Origin: Colias croceus
Lineage: Eukaryota; Arthropoda; Insecta; Lepidoptera; Pieridae
DNA: 64,000 bases
Assembly (NCBI RefSeq): GCF_905220415.1
Contig: NC_059568.1
Location: 16,554,001-16,618,000, forward strand
Reading direction: 5' to 3'
In this document: positions 43,326 through 56,200 of the stretch, in pieces
Layout of the letters: each line of letters starts with the position of its first letter
Position numbering within the stretch: the first letter of the stretch is position 1
The notes under the pieces: model-generated
What the model saw: the letters and a program-made list of their open reading frames with translations, nothing else
Databases searched by the model: none
Told to the model about the DNA's origin: nothing
Made by a program: the position numbers and the translations under genes

Positions 43326-45078
43326 AGGGTCATTGCGCTGGTTTTCGTCCAATTATAGGAGTTGCCAACTTTGTGATACGAAATAAATATTTTGGAGCAC
43401 CCTTCCTTAAACATATAATTTTTTTTTTAAGTCCTTATATAGTCTTCTTTAAGATAATATTAAGGGAAAATAAATCATTTTGATGTATCTTTTTATTTAA
43501 ATTATTTTCTGCAAAAGTAGGGTAAATGCTAGTTTTCGTCCAAAAAAACTGGTTTTCGTCCTAGTGTAAGCTAGTTTTCGACCACCGTGTAGAAAAAGGA
43601 GGGTAGGTCAACTATTAAGTTAAAAATCAATTACAGGTAAATATATACGTTTATTTAATTAACATTACAATTTCTCACTACCTTACAGGTTTAGTTTTAC
43701 TTGTGGTTTTACTAATAATAATCAATATAACTAGTCAACACTGAGATCTATGTAGCACTTGGCAGTCCTTATAGGCGTTAGTGATGACTGTATAATCATT
43801 CGTAATAAAGAAAGGAATGCGTTCCTTACAATGTAAATGAAACAAGTAATAATTACAGGACTAAGAAATAACATCAAAAAACAGAAATATTCATTCTAAC
43901 AACAAAAATTTTCATTCTAATACTTTGTTTATCAAATGAAACGTACTATAAACACACAGCCATAATAATAGGTAAGTTTTAGCCACAGAATCTTCAGTGT
44001 ACGCAGCGTCTTTTTTTTCTAGATTTCTTAGACTCCTTCGAGGCCATCTAAAAACAATAAGATCTTTCTGAGGATACGTTGAGTAAGTATAATAAAAAAA
44101 AATACTGCATTGGCAAAACAGACCTAGACTAAAAGATGATACTCAAGTGAATGATAATCAAGAAAAATACAGTGTATTATGTCTGACCTACCCCCATTTA
44201 TGCTACGAATAATTGACTCTACTTCACATAAGGAGAATGATACATGACTGAATGAATGACAATATTAGGTACCTACAACACTCTGGCCCTCACCAATTAT
44301 TTATAAGGAAGATACTGAATAGAAAACTTTTCAATACGTAAAAATAGACGAAAAGTAATGCAAAAGAATGGCTATATTTAATTTTTGGATACTCCAATAC
44401 TCATTCATGGACGAAAACTAAAACATTTAAAGCTAAATTTAGTTTTCGTCCACTTCTTTAAATATTTTTTTATTTTGGCAGCACTGACATAGCAGTGGAC
44501 GGAAACCAAAAAAACTAAACTAATAGCAATAAAGATCACTTCGGGAGAAACTATTCAGTATTTTAAAGGTCCGATAAAGTAAAATGACCCTAACAAATAT
44601 TCACGTAGCTGTTTGAGTTTCCGTCCACTTGGACGAAAACCAAATATTTTGAGAATTTGGTAACCTAGTATCCGTCCACTTAATATTTCGAAGAGTATTA
44701 TAAAAATGTATGATAAACACTTATAATTGCGTTTATTATGCTTATAAATAAACATACGTACAAAAAACATTACGTAAACTAGCTAAAACAGTGATTTACC
44801 TTACCATGAACTTTTCTCGCCGGCAAATTTTTCTCTCGCGCGATGACATCTGCAAGGCACGTATGCGAAGCGGCCACATTTACGTTAATTTTTTGAACTC
44901 TCTTCTTGTCAAATCAAATTTTCATGTTGATAGTACTGTTGCTTAAACATTATGGACCGTAAAAAGTGCAAACTTGCGCGGGAAGGTAGGTTTGTATTCA
45001 AGTTTTACGCACGTGATTGTAGCAGGTCAGTCAAATGGACGAAAACAGAAGCTGGACGGCAAACCAGCGCAATTACCC
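43326..45078. mobile_element. TA-flanked DNA transposon rich in GGACGAAAAC repeats
   Basis: Ends gggtcattgcgctggttttc and gggtaattgcgctggtttgc (right, reversed) lie between TA dinucleotides (43324-43325, 45079-45080). About eleven copies of GGACGAAAAC/GTTTTCGTCC or a close variant are spread through the element, for example at 43341, 43531, 43551, 44408, 44441, 44616, 44631 and 45035. A short start MDRKKCKLARE before a donor (44952-44985, plus) may be a leftover of its gene; nothing else is recognised. Its GGGT ends, TA target and internal repeat style resemble the pogo-like element at 39253. Confidence 0.75.
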
Positions 45079-45080
45079 TA

Positions 45081-48000
45081 TTATACACAAATATCAAATT
45101 ATTTACTATTAATTGCGATTAAGTTTTTACTAACGCAACAGGTGGTAGATAGTAATATAACAAAAAAAAACCTTCAACAGACGTAAAAATAATCGAACAA
45201 TATAAATAAAATTAGTTACCATGGACATATATTTTTTCCACATTATTTCAACATAATAAAACTTAATAAAATATCCAATAAGAATCGTTAAGAATACCTG
45301 CTGTTGCGTTCAGTAAAAACTTAAAACATGTCCAACATTGAATATTAATTGCAAAATTGAAATAAAATCTACATCCACATAGCGCGGCGTGACAAACAAA
45401 CGCGCCAGACAATTGAATTACAATTAAAAATACACCGAAAGTGGTGTCGAATGAAATATTTAGTCCTACGATAAGGGGTATCATCTACGTTACGTAATTA
45501 CAGTACATTACGGCCAAATATGGCTAAGTGGCTACCACGACATCAGAACTGGGATCTACGGGGGATCGACAACGGTTCCATAACTAAATATCCTTAATTC
45601 ACTTAGCAATTTCGTCGTCACACTACACCGCGGCCCGCCGCTCTCGCCCGACTCTTTAGTTACACTTAGGTATTTACATTTATAACCGTTACCCATAATA
45701 ATTTAACGAAGAGCACATAAAAATAAAACAATAAATAATGTTCTGAAAAATAGGAATACAACGGTCCACGTCATATTATGTTGAAAGATTGTAGAGATTC
45801 AAGAACACAAAACCCCAAACTTGTGACAAAAGATGCCCCCCTCTCCCGTCCTGCCCCCCCCCCCCCATTAATACTTACACTACCTATCACTTCTAAAAAT
45901 TCGTCAAATTCAAGGCAATTTGAATTTAGTTATCGATACCGATGTCGAGGTTTAACATTAACTTTAACACCTAGTTGTTGTCCACAACATTCATTACATT
46001 TAACGATAAAATACACAGAATTCTAATAGTACACATAGAATATTATACGATCAATGATCATAGATATTTTGAACATAGATAGCCAAGATTGTGACTTTTA
46101 GTAAAATAATAAAATATACATTAAAATCTAAGCACAGAAATAGGTACTATTAGCCTGTGCTATTAGCTCATACTAAATGGGTCGCGGCCGAAACAAACAG
46201 TTAAAGAAAAAGGTACAACATAAGAAATATGTTAAAGCTCAAAGAAAAATTAAAATTACGAGCCGCGACATCTAACAATAAAATATAAAAACTCGCATAA
46301 ACGATAGTTTGAGCACGATTTACACTAAACCGTTCCAAAATTTGTGCCCTTCAATTTGTTCGTTAAATCAAAATACCATCCACAAATCGATCCAAAAAAT
46401 CAAAATACATATATATTTGAAATTAATATCATTCGAAGTGTCCTCGTCAGTAGGTGTTCAACGGACACAATTCTAACGTTATGGCGTTAGAACAATACAT
46501 CTGACACTCGGCCGAGTTGGCCCAACCGTCTCGACTCGCATGGAATCTGCCGACACGTTCAGTTCTGCCAAAGCCAACCTCATAGCGCATATTTTGGCGT
46601 GCTACGCTGCTATCCCTCCCGATCAGATCGAAGCAAAACACTCATGACCCTCGGTCCCCCTCCTACACGTTATAATTTGTACAAGCCAACGATCTAGCGT
46701 TGTAAAATTTCAGTCAAATCAATTTATTCCCAATGGCCCACGGCCACTGTGCACCAAGTCATCGCAAACCTCCGCCAGTTGGCGCCACTGTTGCGTCCTC
46801 ACACTCCCTTACATCTATAACTACGTGTATAATTAGACTAGACTAGAGATATTATAATTAGTACTTAAAACTACAATAAGCGTCATCTATTTTATAATTT
46901 GTGATTTATAATGATTCGTGTTTATTTACACATGAGCGCGGTTCCCGGCCAACTTGCGGTTCAACTTTTTTTTGTTTGTTTTTGTTTTTTATTGTAAAAT
47001 TATGATGATTTTTAATGTCATTGGATCTAAGCAGCATAGACGAGTGAGAGATGTCTCCAGGACTGCAGACGAGACCTACCAAATCTACTCAATACGGAAA
47101 TGTATATAAATTGTAATAGATATAAAATATTCAAAATTTTGAAAAGCTGTTATCGAAAATAGTTGGCACTTCTTTGTGAATTTTTATTTAAATGTGTCAT
47201 TCAAAAATAATATGCCATATCATAGTAATTCTCCAAGATCGTCTGAAATTTTTGTTAATTTAATAGTTTTGCGTCATATTTGCACATAGTTACATTATTT
47301 AAGATCAACTATGGTTTACAAATTTCAAAAATTCATTAGATTACAGTCTATTCTTTAAGTCCTGTTACATTAAAATTATGCCTCGATTGTGATGTATTGT
47401 TGAGCGAACATTGATGTTCATGTCCAATGTGTTTGACTAAAAGTCAATATTTCCATAGAGTGTCTCTTTTCTTCATATGAAATAAGAGTGCGATAGAGAA
47501 GCAACTGGACTTAAATAATGGACTATACGAGGTGAAAGTTTATAATCAGATTAGACAAGGATCGTACGCATCTATTACACCAATAGTTATTATTATGTAC
47601 TATACTATATACAGTGAAAATTGAATAATAATACTGAATTTTCCTAACACATACTATATACACACTACTAGAAATTGTCCAAAATATGTACGACGCTTAA
47701 ACTATGACTATAGAGACTTTAAATACTAAAAATGAGACTCTAATACTTCTTAAGGAGCTAAATTAAAAAGAGACAATGCAATAATATATTTATACTCAGT
47801 CATCGTTTCAATTGAGCTGCAGTGACTGATACAAAGTTGACCTAAAATTTGCGCTTCACAATAATAATTATATAAAATCAATATATTCACAAAACAGAAC
47901 ACAACCTAAAAAAAGGTGTTTTTTTTTGTTTAAATAAATTCATAAAATAAAAATTTGTACTAGAGACTTAGCTAATTGTCATTTTGGTAGGATGTTACGT

Positions 48001-48730
48001 GTGTCGTCTGTGCGCTTACACGGAGTTGTCGGAGGAGCTCAGGCTCAACTCAGCGGGATGAGATCCCTGCGGAAGAGACACACTGTCAGTAGTTCGTCCC
48101 CTGGGGGGGCGTGGGCCATAACCACTTGCTTCATTGGCCATCTGTGCTCCCCCAGATTAATATTTGATTCTCCGTGGAGACAAGATACGTGGTTCCTTGG
48201 CCTTTAAGGCCCAAAACCTACTTTGTCTTGCAAGTATATTTAAATTTCTCATTTTCATGATATGCATATAGAGAATCGAACCCAGAACCCCATTTCCAAA
48301 TTATATCAAAAGCATAATAAATTGTTTAATTCCTATTATTAAAGGATAGTAGAATAACAGAAGTTGGACCTGCGTGTAATCTCAATAATTTTCATAAAAA
48401 CCTATTAATAATTATATAATATACTATCATGTACCTACATCACATTTCTTTGAAGCTTCGGTTCGGTGAAACAGGAAGTTCACAAAATTTCCCACTAGAA
48501 GCGATCTCAATAATAAATAAGCAATTAACTGTAAATTTTCTATTAGTTTGACAAACTAATAGAAAATTTACACTTTACATGTTACTAAAAGCTTCCATTC
48601 AATAGAGTTAAGAGAAGATGCCGAATACAAGAGAATTAGAGACAACCCTCCGTTGACAACATCAATACACCTACGAGACACGTCTAACATCCATAATAAG
48701 CACAGTGGAAAGATCTAGAAGATTGTACCC
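45081..48730. other. Non-coding, possibly PDE7 3' UTR and downstream DNA
   Basis: No exon is recognised. By position the right part may be the 3' UTR of the minus-strand phosphodiesterase gene. It contains a (C)14 run near 45857, a small hairpin ttctaacg-ttatgg-cgttagaa near 46480, a SINE-like remnant with gaatcgaacccagaacccc near 48273, and a 20 bp perfect hairpin at 48531-48571. Confidence 0.4.
48531..48571. repeat. Perfect 20 bp inverted repeat after the PDE7 stop
   Basis: GTAAATTTTCTATTAGTTTG at 48531-48550 is exactly reverse-complemented at 48552-48571, with one base between. It lies 160-200 bases downstream of the PDE7 stop codon (minus strand), so if it is within the 3' UTR the mRNA would carry a stable AU-rich hairpin. 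Confidence 0.75.
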
Positions 48731-50413
48731 TTAAATAGCTAGAGCATGCAAAGCGATAGAAAAAACATCGATCTTAGCACCTGTCATCACCTCAACGGGT
48801 AGCGAGCTCCGGCGGGTCATGTGCGGCTGGTCCTTGAGCAGCTGGTGGCAGGCGACGGGCGCGGGCTTGCGGCGCGCGGACTGGTTGCCATGGTGACCGC
48901 GGGCCAGCGCCGCCAGCGCGGGCAGCTCGGACGCGCTGAGCGGCGCCGGCGCCGAGCCGCGGCGGCGCGCGGGCGACTGCTTGCCCAGCAGCGTCTGCCG
49001 CAGCAGCTCGGGGATCGCGGCCGCCACCTCGCGCATGCGCTTCTCTTTCGGACCTGCACACATTCACGTTCAATTTAGTAAGTATTCAGAAACAAATTCA
49101 AACAATTATTAAATATTAATAGTGACGATAAATCAATCTTACCGCAAGTATCATCAGCTGGCATCGACTTCCTGCGTCCCAACATCTCCCCGGTGGGGAA
49201 CATGCTAAGGCTCACGGTGGAAAGGTTCTCGCGGAGCTGGCTGCCCACTTCATAGCGGCGACCGGCGCCAGAGCGGTTCGATGTGTTTATATTCTCTTTT
49301 TCCTCAAAATGCTCCTCCTCATCGACCAGAACGATCGGTTCCGGTTTCCCCGGCAACTTGAAGGCGCAGCACATCTGGCTCTGCATTTTGCTTCTGTCGA
49401 AGAATTCAGCCGCCTGGCCAGAAGGGAGCGTGGTGTCCTCCGAGCTCGTGTAGAGCGGGCGGCAGAGCAGGGCCTGGGCCTGGCCGGTCATCTCCATCGG
49501 TGGGAAAGTTTGCTGGCGGACCAGTTTCCAGGTGCCTCCGTCCTTTAGAACGGTCTTCAGGCGCGTGGCCTGCACTGGGGTAGTGATGGAGGCAATCGAC
49601 GAATCGGGCAAGAGTTTCTCGGTGCTGAGAACTTTTTCTTCGGCCCCTTTGGGCTCGCAATGGCCACGCACGCTGAGCTGGGAGTGCAGCGAGTGTTCGC
49701 TGCCCATAGCGCTGCCTTGCTCCTGGCACTGCTCTTCGGCGACGGAGCCCGTGCGGCTCTTGTTCTTGTACCGCGAATCCTGGAAAACGTTCAATGGCAC
49801 GGAGAGCCGGCGCAGTTGTTCGCGAAGGCTAATCGGCTTCGGTGGGTTGAGCGAGCTCCTGCGCAGCGGCAGCAACATCTCCGAGCTGTCCGAGATGTTT
49901 GTCCCGGTTTCGAGATCGTCGTCGACCATATCTGCATCTGAGATCTCAGTGCGCGTCTCTTCGGCCAACTCCTGGACGACAAGTGACTCCCACTGGTCTT
50001 GGTTGTATTTCAAATTGTCAAGCATCTGTGCTGACAAGTCGTTTTGCAGGAATTTGTGCCATTCTGTGATCAATGGGGTCACAACGAATTTGAAGAATCC
50101 TATAAATATAATGATGTATATTGTAAAAATGTAATTTGTATATAAACATTATTTATAAAGCTGTTTATTTACCCGTCTGTATCTTGGGGATGGATGTGGT
50201 GTGCCTGTCGCACAGGGCGGTGACTGGCAGGTTGAGCCTGCGCTCATAATCTCCCTGGCGGAAGAACTCCTCGCACACCTTGAGGCTCCACTTACGGCTG
50301 ATCTCCCAGGGCCGGCACGGGTTCGATATGTCAGCGCATTTGAGAGCGATCTGCAGCACGAGGTGGCGGTGCTCGCTCAGCGTCATATCGAGGGTGCCAG
50401 TGTCAATGTGGGT
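48731..50413 (-). CDS. PDE7: PDE7-type cAMP phosphodiesterase, 3' three exons only
   Basis: Hydrolyses cAMP to AMP. Exons in transcript order: 50173-50413, 49143-50099, 48731-49053 (507 codons with stop; GT-AG introns, frame continuous). The first 130 or so residues are the end of the PDE catalytic domain: VLQIALKCADISNPCRPWEI with the metal-binding Asp, VCEEFFRQGDYER, CDRHTTSIPKIQTGFF with the invariant Gln that holds the purine, and VTPLITEWHKFL. These words fit PDE7 better than PDE4, 8 or 9. Then follows a tail of roughly 370 aa, polar and low in order, containing RRSSL (49849-49863), RRKSM (49162-49176) and RRSSL (48800-48814); vertebrate PDE7 ends soon after the catalytic domain. The last exon is very GC-rich. 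Earlier exons, including the HNxxH metal site, are not in view and lie at higher coordinates, probably beyond the window. Confidence 0.85.
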
Positions 50414-53127
50414 CTGAAAATAAATTGCATTTAAAATTCGACTTTAAGATCCATCGATCGATTTTAAGGTCGACAATATTATGCTGGAATTAAACGTTCT
50501 TCTTTATTGAGAAGAAGATCCTAATACGACGTCGATATTTCATAGATGCAAGTTAAACCGCTCCTTACATGGATCTACACGATCGCAGCGACGCTAACCC
50601 GGAGCACGGCATGTTAGCGCTGAGCGCAAAATCCTCCACCTATTCAACTTTCCATAACTTTGTATCTTTATTACCGAAGTTTAAAACAAACGATGAAAGA
50701 GTTAAATCTTATTTTATCTAACGCACTAGTTTGTAAACAAAGTAAATAGCATTTTTCTATACACATAACCTACTTCCCGAGTTGCGGATTACTCGCGACA
50801 ATCCGCTCCGAGATGTCTCAGGAGTGATTGATAAATGCCTGCCGTTTTTAGGTTGCGAAATGCTTTATGGTGTAACTTTGCGTTATAAATATAAACTAAT
50901 ATAGTTAAGATGCCAGTTTTATCTTAATTATATTATGAGTAAAGATTACGCGACATTTGGGCTAAATATTATACGTTACGTATGGTTTAATCTGCTCGTG
51001 ACATGCCTTAATCTCATTAGTCTTGCATATCTATATTTAGTAAAAATACGCTAAATCATAAAGTATCACAGACATGATGGCAATAATATGTAAATTCAAC
51101 ATGCTCTTAATAATAATTAATACACGTTCATTCGTTAAAACAAACTTGTTAAATAAAACATTACATGTACGCAATATATTAAAATTAAAATAATCAGAGA
51201 TATAAATCAACTCATTGTAAATCATATCGATTCACCGAAAGTCTTGTACACATTCAAATTACAAGGCAGAATTAACATTCAATAATTAAACGATGAGCAG
51301 AACAAGAGCATTCGTGTTTGTGTAAAATGTCACATATTATGTATATTGACTACACTGCAAATGGATGACGAGGGCTGTTAACCGTAAGCTCTGTAATGAG
51401 GGGCGCTAAAACGGGTTGAGATTTGAGACATATGATTTGACCTAATTCTAGACACGAATGCAAACAAGGATTAGGCCAACTGATCCCAACTGTGGGCCGC
51501 CGCTGCACGCGAGAGTGGCAGATTAGCGTTATCAGCGAGCTAATGGGATGGAGATGAATCTGATATTTTCTTTCGTAAATGCATTCTATTTTGCTTCACA
51601 ATGTCTTCAACAAAAAACAAATTGTCAATGTAAAAAACGTTATGAAAATATTTAGGTATCATATTCCCACATCCTGCGATCTTCACGTGTTTATGTAGAG
51701 AACACAAATATTAATTCACTATTTATTTTAATTATAAATCCTATCATCATACTATAAACCATAATAATCGAATCATCGAATAAATAATGAAAGGTTTGTA
51801 TTGTTTGTAATGTCCAAATAATAGTTTTGCGTATGAATACATACTGTACCTACAACAAACATAATTTATATTTTTTTTATATGTTTATGACAAAGTCACG
51901 GGTGTCAGTAATTAGTTTAACAATTAGCCACGGCATAATAGACAATCATTCTAAGTAGTGGATCATCTACATACGAATTGAATAGCTTTTGTGTTCCGCT
52001 CGTCAGGCGGAGCGGCCGACACTCTGGCAGAAATCAAATTTCCTCTCAGGTTTGCTGCATATTACAGGGATGTATAACTTGCGATCTTGTTTCCAATATT
52101 GGACTGTGTACGAACGACTTATTGGACTGGTAACTACATACAATACTGATGGCATACATATACTTTTTAAAACTATGGAATAAGCAATTATTGCTGTTTT
52201 TTTTTTTAATGTAGCACATCCACAAACCTTTATAATTGAAAGCTTAACCGGATACGCTTGCAACAAAGCAAAAAAATGTTCTTTGTAATGATAAAAATAA
52301 AATAAAATAAGTGCTTATGCGTTCCAGCAATGCGCTTACGCATTTTCCTTATATTTATATGAATTCAAATCGAGGACTCGGTTAGATAATACAAACATTA
52401 ATATTAGATCGGCAAACGTTTCATTGGGCCCGACTCCAAAATATCAATCACGGCACCCATATATATTAGTTCTGTGGCGATACGTCAAAATTGTGCCAGA
52501 GCGACCACGTTACACGCTGACAGTTGACACAGATCGTGTCAAGTGGGAAATTTGACGAATTTTTGACGTGCCGTCCACTTTTTTTTTGGTACAGACAGAT
52601 TTATTGTGATTTATTTTGCTGTAACAAACTACCAAACAGGCGTAGTCGTTTATGTGCACGTTACCTACACCTTTAATTTGTATACAAATATATAAAATAA
52701 TCTTGATTCGCCTATGCATACCCGGCAGAGATCATTGAATGTGTAAAAAATTATACCCGCTTATGTATAAATTAAAATCCCTGTCATGAACTCACTATAT
52801 ACGTCATCTATTCTAATAATGTCACTAAAGCACCACAATAAAAAAGAACAAAACATAAGAATCCTCTCACATCCTTGCCTTGAGATATTCCCAGACGTTT
52901 CAATTATAGTCTCCGAATAGCTCCAAAGGTACAATTTTTGAGACTTCGCACAAAGAGCGAGCTCGTATTGTTGGCAAGTTAGCATTTACATGTGTGGAAC
53001 ATGAATGTATTGTCGAATGAAACCAAAATAAAATCATGTAGAACACGCCCCGATAGCTCTTTACAAAATATATTTGGAATATTGGAGTAAGAAGAATGTT
53101 AAGTTATAAATATAACTGCCAATAACC

Positions 53128-53215
53128 ACTTGGTCATCGTCGTCGTTGCTGGCAACCACCGCTGGACAAAAGCCTCCTTCAAAGATTTCCACTGCCTACG
53201 ACCAATTCTTATAAT
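53128..53215 (+). repeat. Fragment of a lepidopteran retroelement
   Basis: The words caaccaccgctggacaaaag and cctccttcaaagatttccac belong to a very common lepidopteran repeat (ccactgctggacaaaggcct...). Only this short part is present. Confidence 0.5.
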
Positions 53216-56200
53216 ATAATTTGATGTAATAGAAAAAATATTGTTTACACCGCTAGTGTATTTTTTGAAAGACTACCGTATTTCGAAAAGCCCTCAGTAT
53301 TAATCTCAATGGCTAACTACTATGTATATTGACCATCGATAAATTACATACGCCATTATATTTTTTAATTCTAATTAATTATTTTTATTAATCCTGAGAC
53401 ACGTTAAACAATCAAATAAACACGAAAAACGTGTCACCTTGAAGCGTAAATAGCGACATATAACCGAATAATCGATTTCACTAGGCATTGCGAATCGATT
53501 CTAAAATGTTCCGCGGCTCATTGTTGCTTATTTGCAAATATATGGAAATACTATGTTACCCATTATATTATATAATATTATATGTAACTAATTAATTTTC
53601 TACCACTTTTGAGGTTCATATTGTTTTCAGTAAACTTGATTATAAGGTGCTTAACATGGAGGTCACATTTTGACAGATACGTTTATGAAATTTGATTTGA
53701 TTTTTATTGAAAGCATTTTGAATACAATAGAAATGAAACTTTGTTACGTCGTGTTCTGTTTTGTAAAACCTGAACGAAATATACTAGACTATTATAAACG
53801 GTATAAACATTTTTATAATTAACACAAAAAACATTGTCGTATGAACCCTCACAAGGACTTTACTAAGTGGCCGATTTCACAACTTGTTTGCTACCTTTTC
53901 ATTCGTTTATACGTCTTCACGCCTTTCGCAATTTCTTTCAAAAACTCAACCCTTTTGTTCCGAAAATAAGGATTTTTTTTCTAAGAATTTATGTAAAGAC
54001 TCTTTTAATTTTTCTATGATTCAAGTCCAGTTGTATAACCAAAGTTAGTGATTGTTAAATTTGAATAAAAAATATATCGAATAAAGTGAAAAATTTTAAA
54101 AGTACTTGAGTATGACAATATTCTTTAAAAAGCATTACATAGACAATACATAATATGTAATGTACACTAGAGACTAGTAGAGAAAATAAAATATAAAATA
54201 ATTCCCCACTTATATAAGATATTTGTAGAAGACTGCGCTTTCACGGAACATGTGGGTTCCAATCTCACATAACGATAGCATTTCTACGCCCTTCGTTAGT
54301 ACTTCCTGCTCTGAGAAAAAGATAATATGTATTTTATATTTAACAAGTTTTCTCATTAATATATACTTATGTTTCGTCGCTGAAAAACGTAACAAGTGTT
54401 TATATTGCTTTATAATATTTATTAGTTTTACTTGAATTATCTGATATATCATTTTAAGATTTGTTACATATACATACATCAGATACGAAACTTATTACAC
54501 TTATTTAACAAAGCGTCTCAAATAACATTACTGAAATAAAGATTGAAAATTATCATCAATGACTTTGAATTTGAACAGTTGAATCAATGAAGTTTTAATT
54601 TTTATTAGTTCATTAAAAATCTCTTCCGTAACATTAATTAAATTTCCACTAAATTAGCAAACTTAATTAATGGGTAAAAACTTAGTTAATATACACAGAG
54701 GAAAATCTGGTGAAGAGAACCTCTTGCATAACATCGTGTGTACGTCAAATAATCTCCCTTACATAAGGCGATTATCGTTCGTTAAATATGAATCGATGTT
54801 AGCCGCCCGATTACCCATTTGTTGTTTAACTAGACTTCGATGTGATTAAATAACAGGTCAATAGTTAACAGTACTTCAAAATACCTTTTTGTTATCTTCA
54901 CATAATTAATATTTACACTTACACAATGGGAAGTTAATAAATTTATCAATTTTATACTTTTAAAGTAACCCACACAAAAATAGACTATACATATAATCAG
55001 GAGCCGTGTCAGAATTCAAAACACCGAGTTAACCGCTACAAAGTGTCTAACTGCAATTTGTAAACAGCGGGGATTCAATTGAAAATATCGAAAGTGTAAT
55101 AAACTTTGTTAAACGATAAATAAGTTTACCAGTTCTGGGTTAATAATTTATTTAATTAAGAAAGTCGATCAAGTTCCACACTGGTTACTTTACAATACGA
55201 CAACGTCGATATTTCGTGTCCTATTTCGAGACGCATATTCAATTTTAACCTCTAAACAATTAAAATTGTTACGACTGTAAACTAGCCTAATTTCAGTATT
55301 CCGTACATTAATTACACGTGATTGCATACAGGCCTCGGCGCTCCGGCTGATCCGTATGAAGATTTACACAGTGACGTAGGCGCGCCCTAAAAAGAGTTGC
55401 TTGATCCAAAGCGCGTTGACCGTAATACAAGCCGTCTTAGTGGCCAGACGTGCTCAACTTTTTTCCTCACACTATCGTGAACAAATTGTTTTATCCAATA
55501 CATTGTATACTATTATACTTAAAACATTGATTTCCTTTAAAACGATAACTGAAGAGGTATATTATTCTTTGTGCGTAGAAGTATTTCTGACAGTATTTTA
55601 GTAAACAAAAGAGTTAAAAAATTAAGTCTGATTTAATTAATTTTTAGTACCTACATATATAAAATCAAATAGATTAAGTAGCAGCGTGTTGAATTCACTT
55701 TAATGTACGTTTCGTTTTTAATTAGCTTTTAGTTTTCATCGAGTTAAGTCGCCCGTTTACTCAGAAACCCAATGAATACGAGTATAAACTTATTAAATAA
55801 CCTTGTCCCGCTTTCAGTCCGGCAGCATCACGAGAGAGTAAAAAAACGCCACATGCATATTTGTTTAAAAGCGAAACTAAATTATTTATTTAGCGGAAAA
55901 TGGATGCTAACTTCGTATGCAGGATTAAAAGTGTGGGATAAAGCAGAGTGCACGTTACTTCGTTAGTATCGGATCGAGAAGCTTTCCGCGTATTTCACTG
56001 GGCTCCAGTTGGATGAAGGGGATTCACTAATAAGTCACAGCGTTGATGCAAATGCACCTCTCGGAGTATAAATTAAAAGGACAAAGTCGGGTATCGGATT
56101 TCTTAAGAGAATAATGCACTGGAACGTGTTCGCTTTAATAGACAGCATGCGCTTTGAAGTGAGATGTACTAATATTGAAATTACAGATTTTACTGAAAGT

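Noticed and set aside
45855..45870. Run of C as a structured element (i-motif or G4)
   Set aside because: A single homopolymer run, possibly with length error; four separate G tracts are not present.
48792..49078. Other-frame ORFs in the last PDE7 exon (80-93 codons, Arg/Ala-rich)
   Set aside because: The frame continuing from the previous exon is open to 48731. The other frames are a by-product of very high GC.
49309..50134. Several long plus-strand ORFs (79-200 codons) opposite the PDE7 exon
   Set aside because: They mirror a real GC-rich coding exon on the minus strand that has matching splice sites and a recognisable catalytic domain. The plus frames have no domain.
48731..50413. PDE4 (dunce), PDE8 or PDE9 instead of PDE7
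   Set aside because: LQIALKCADI.NPCR, CEEF.RQG and the SIPKIQ.GF word agree with PDE7 in memory comparison; PDE8 and PDE9 have different words at these places. Only the domain end is visible, so a database check is still needed.
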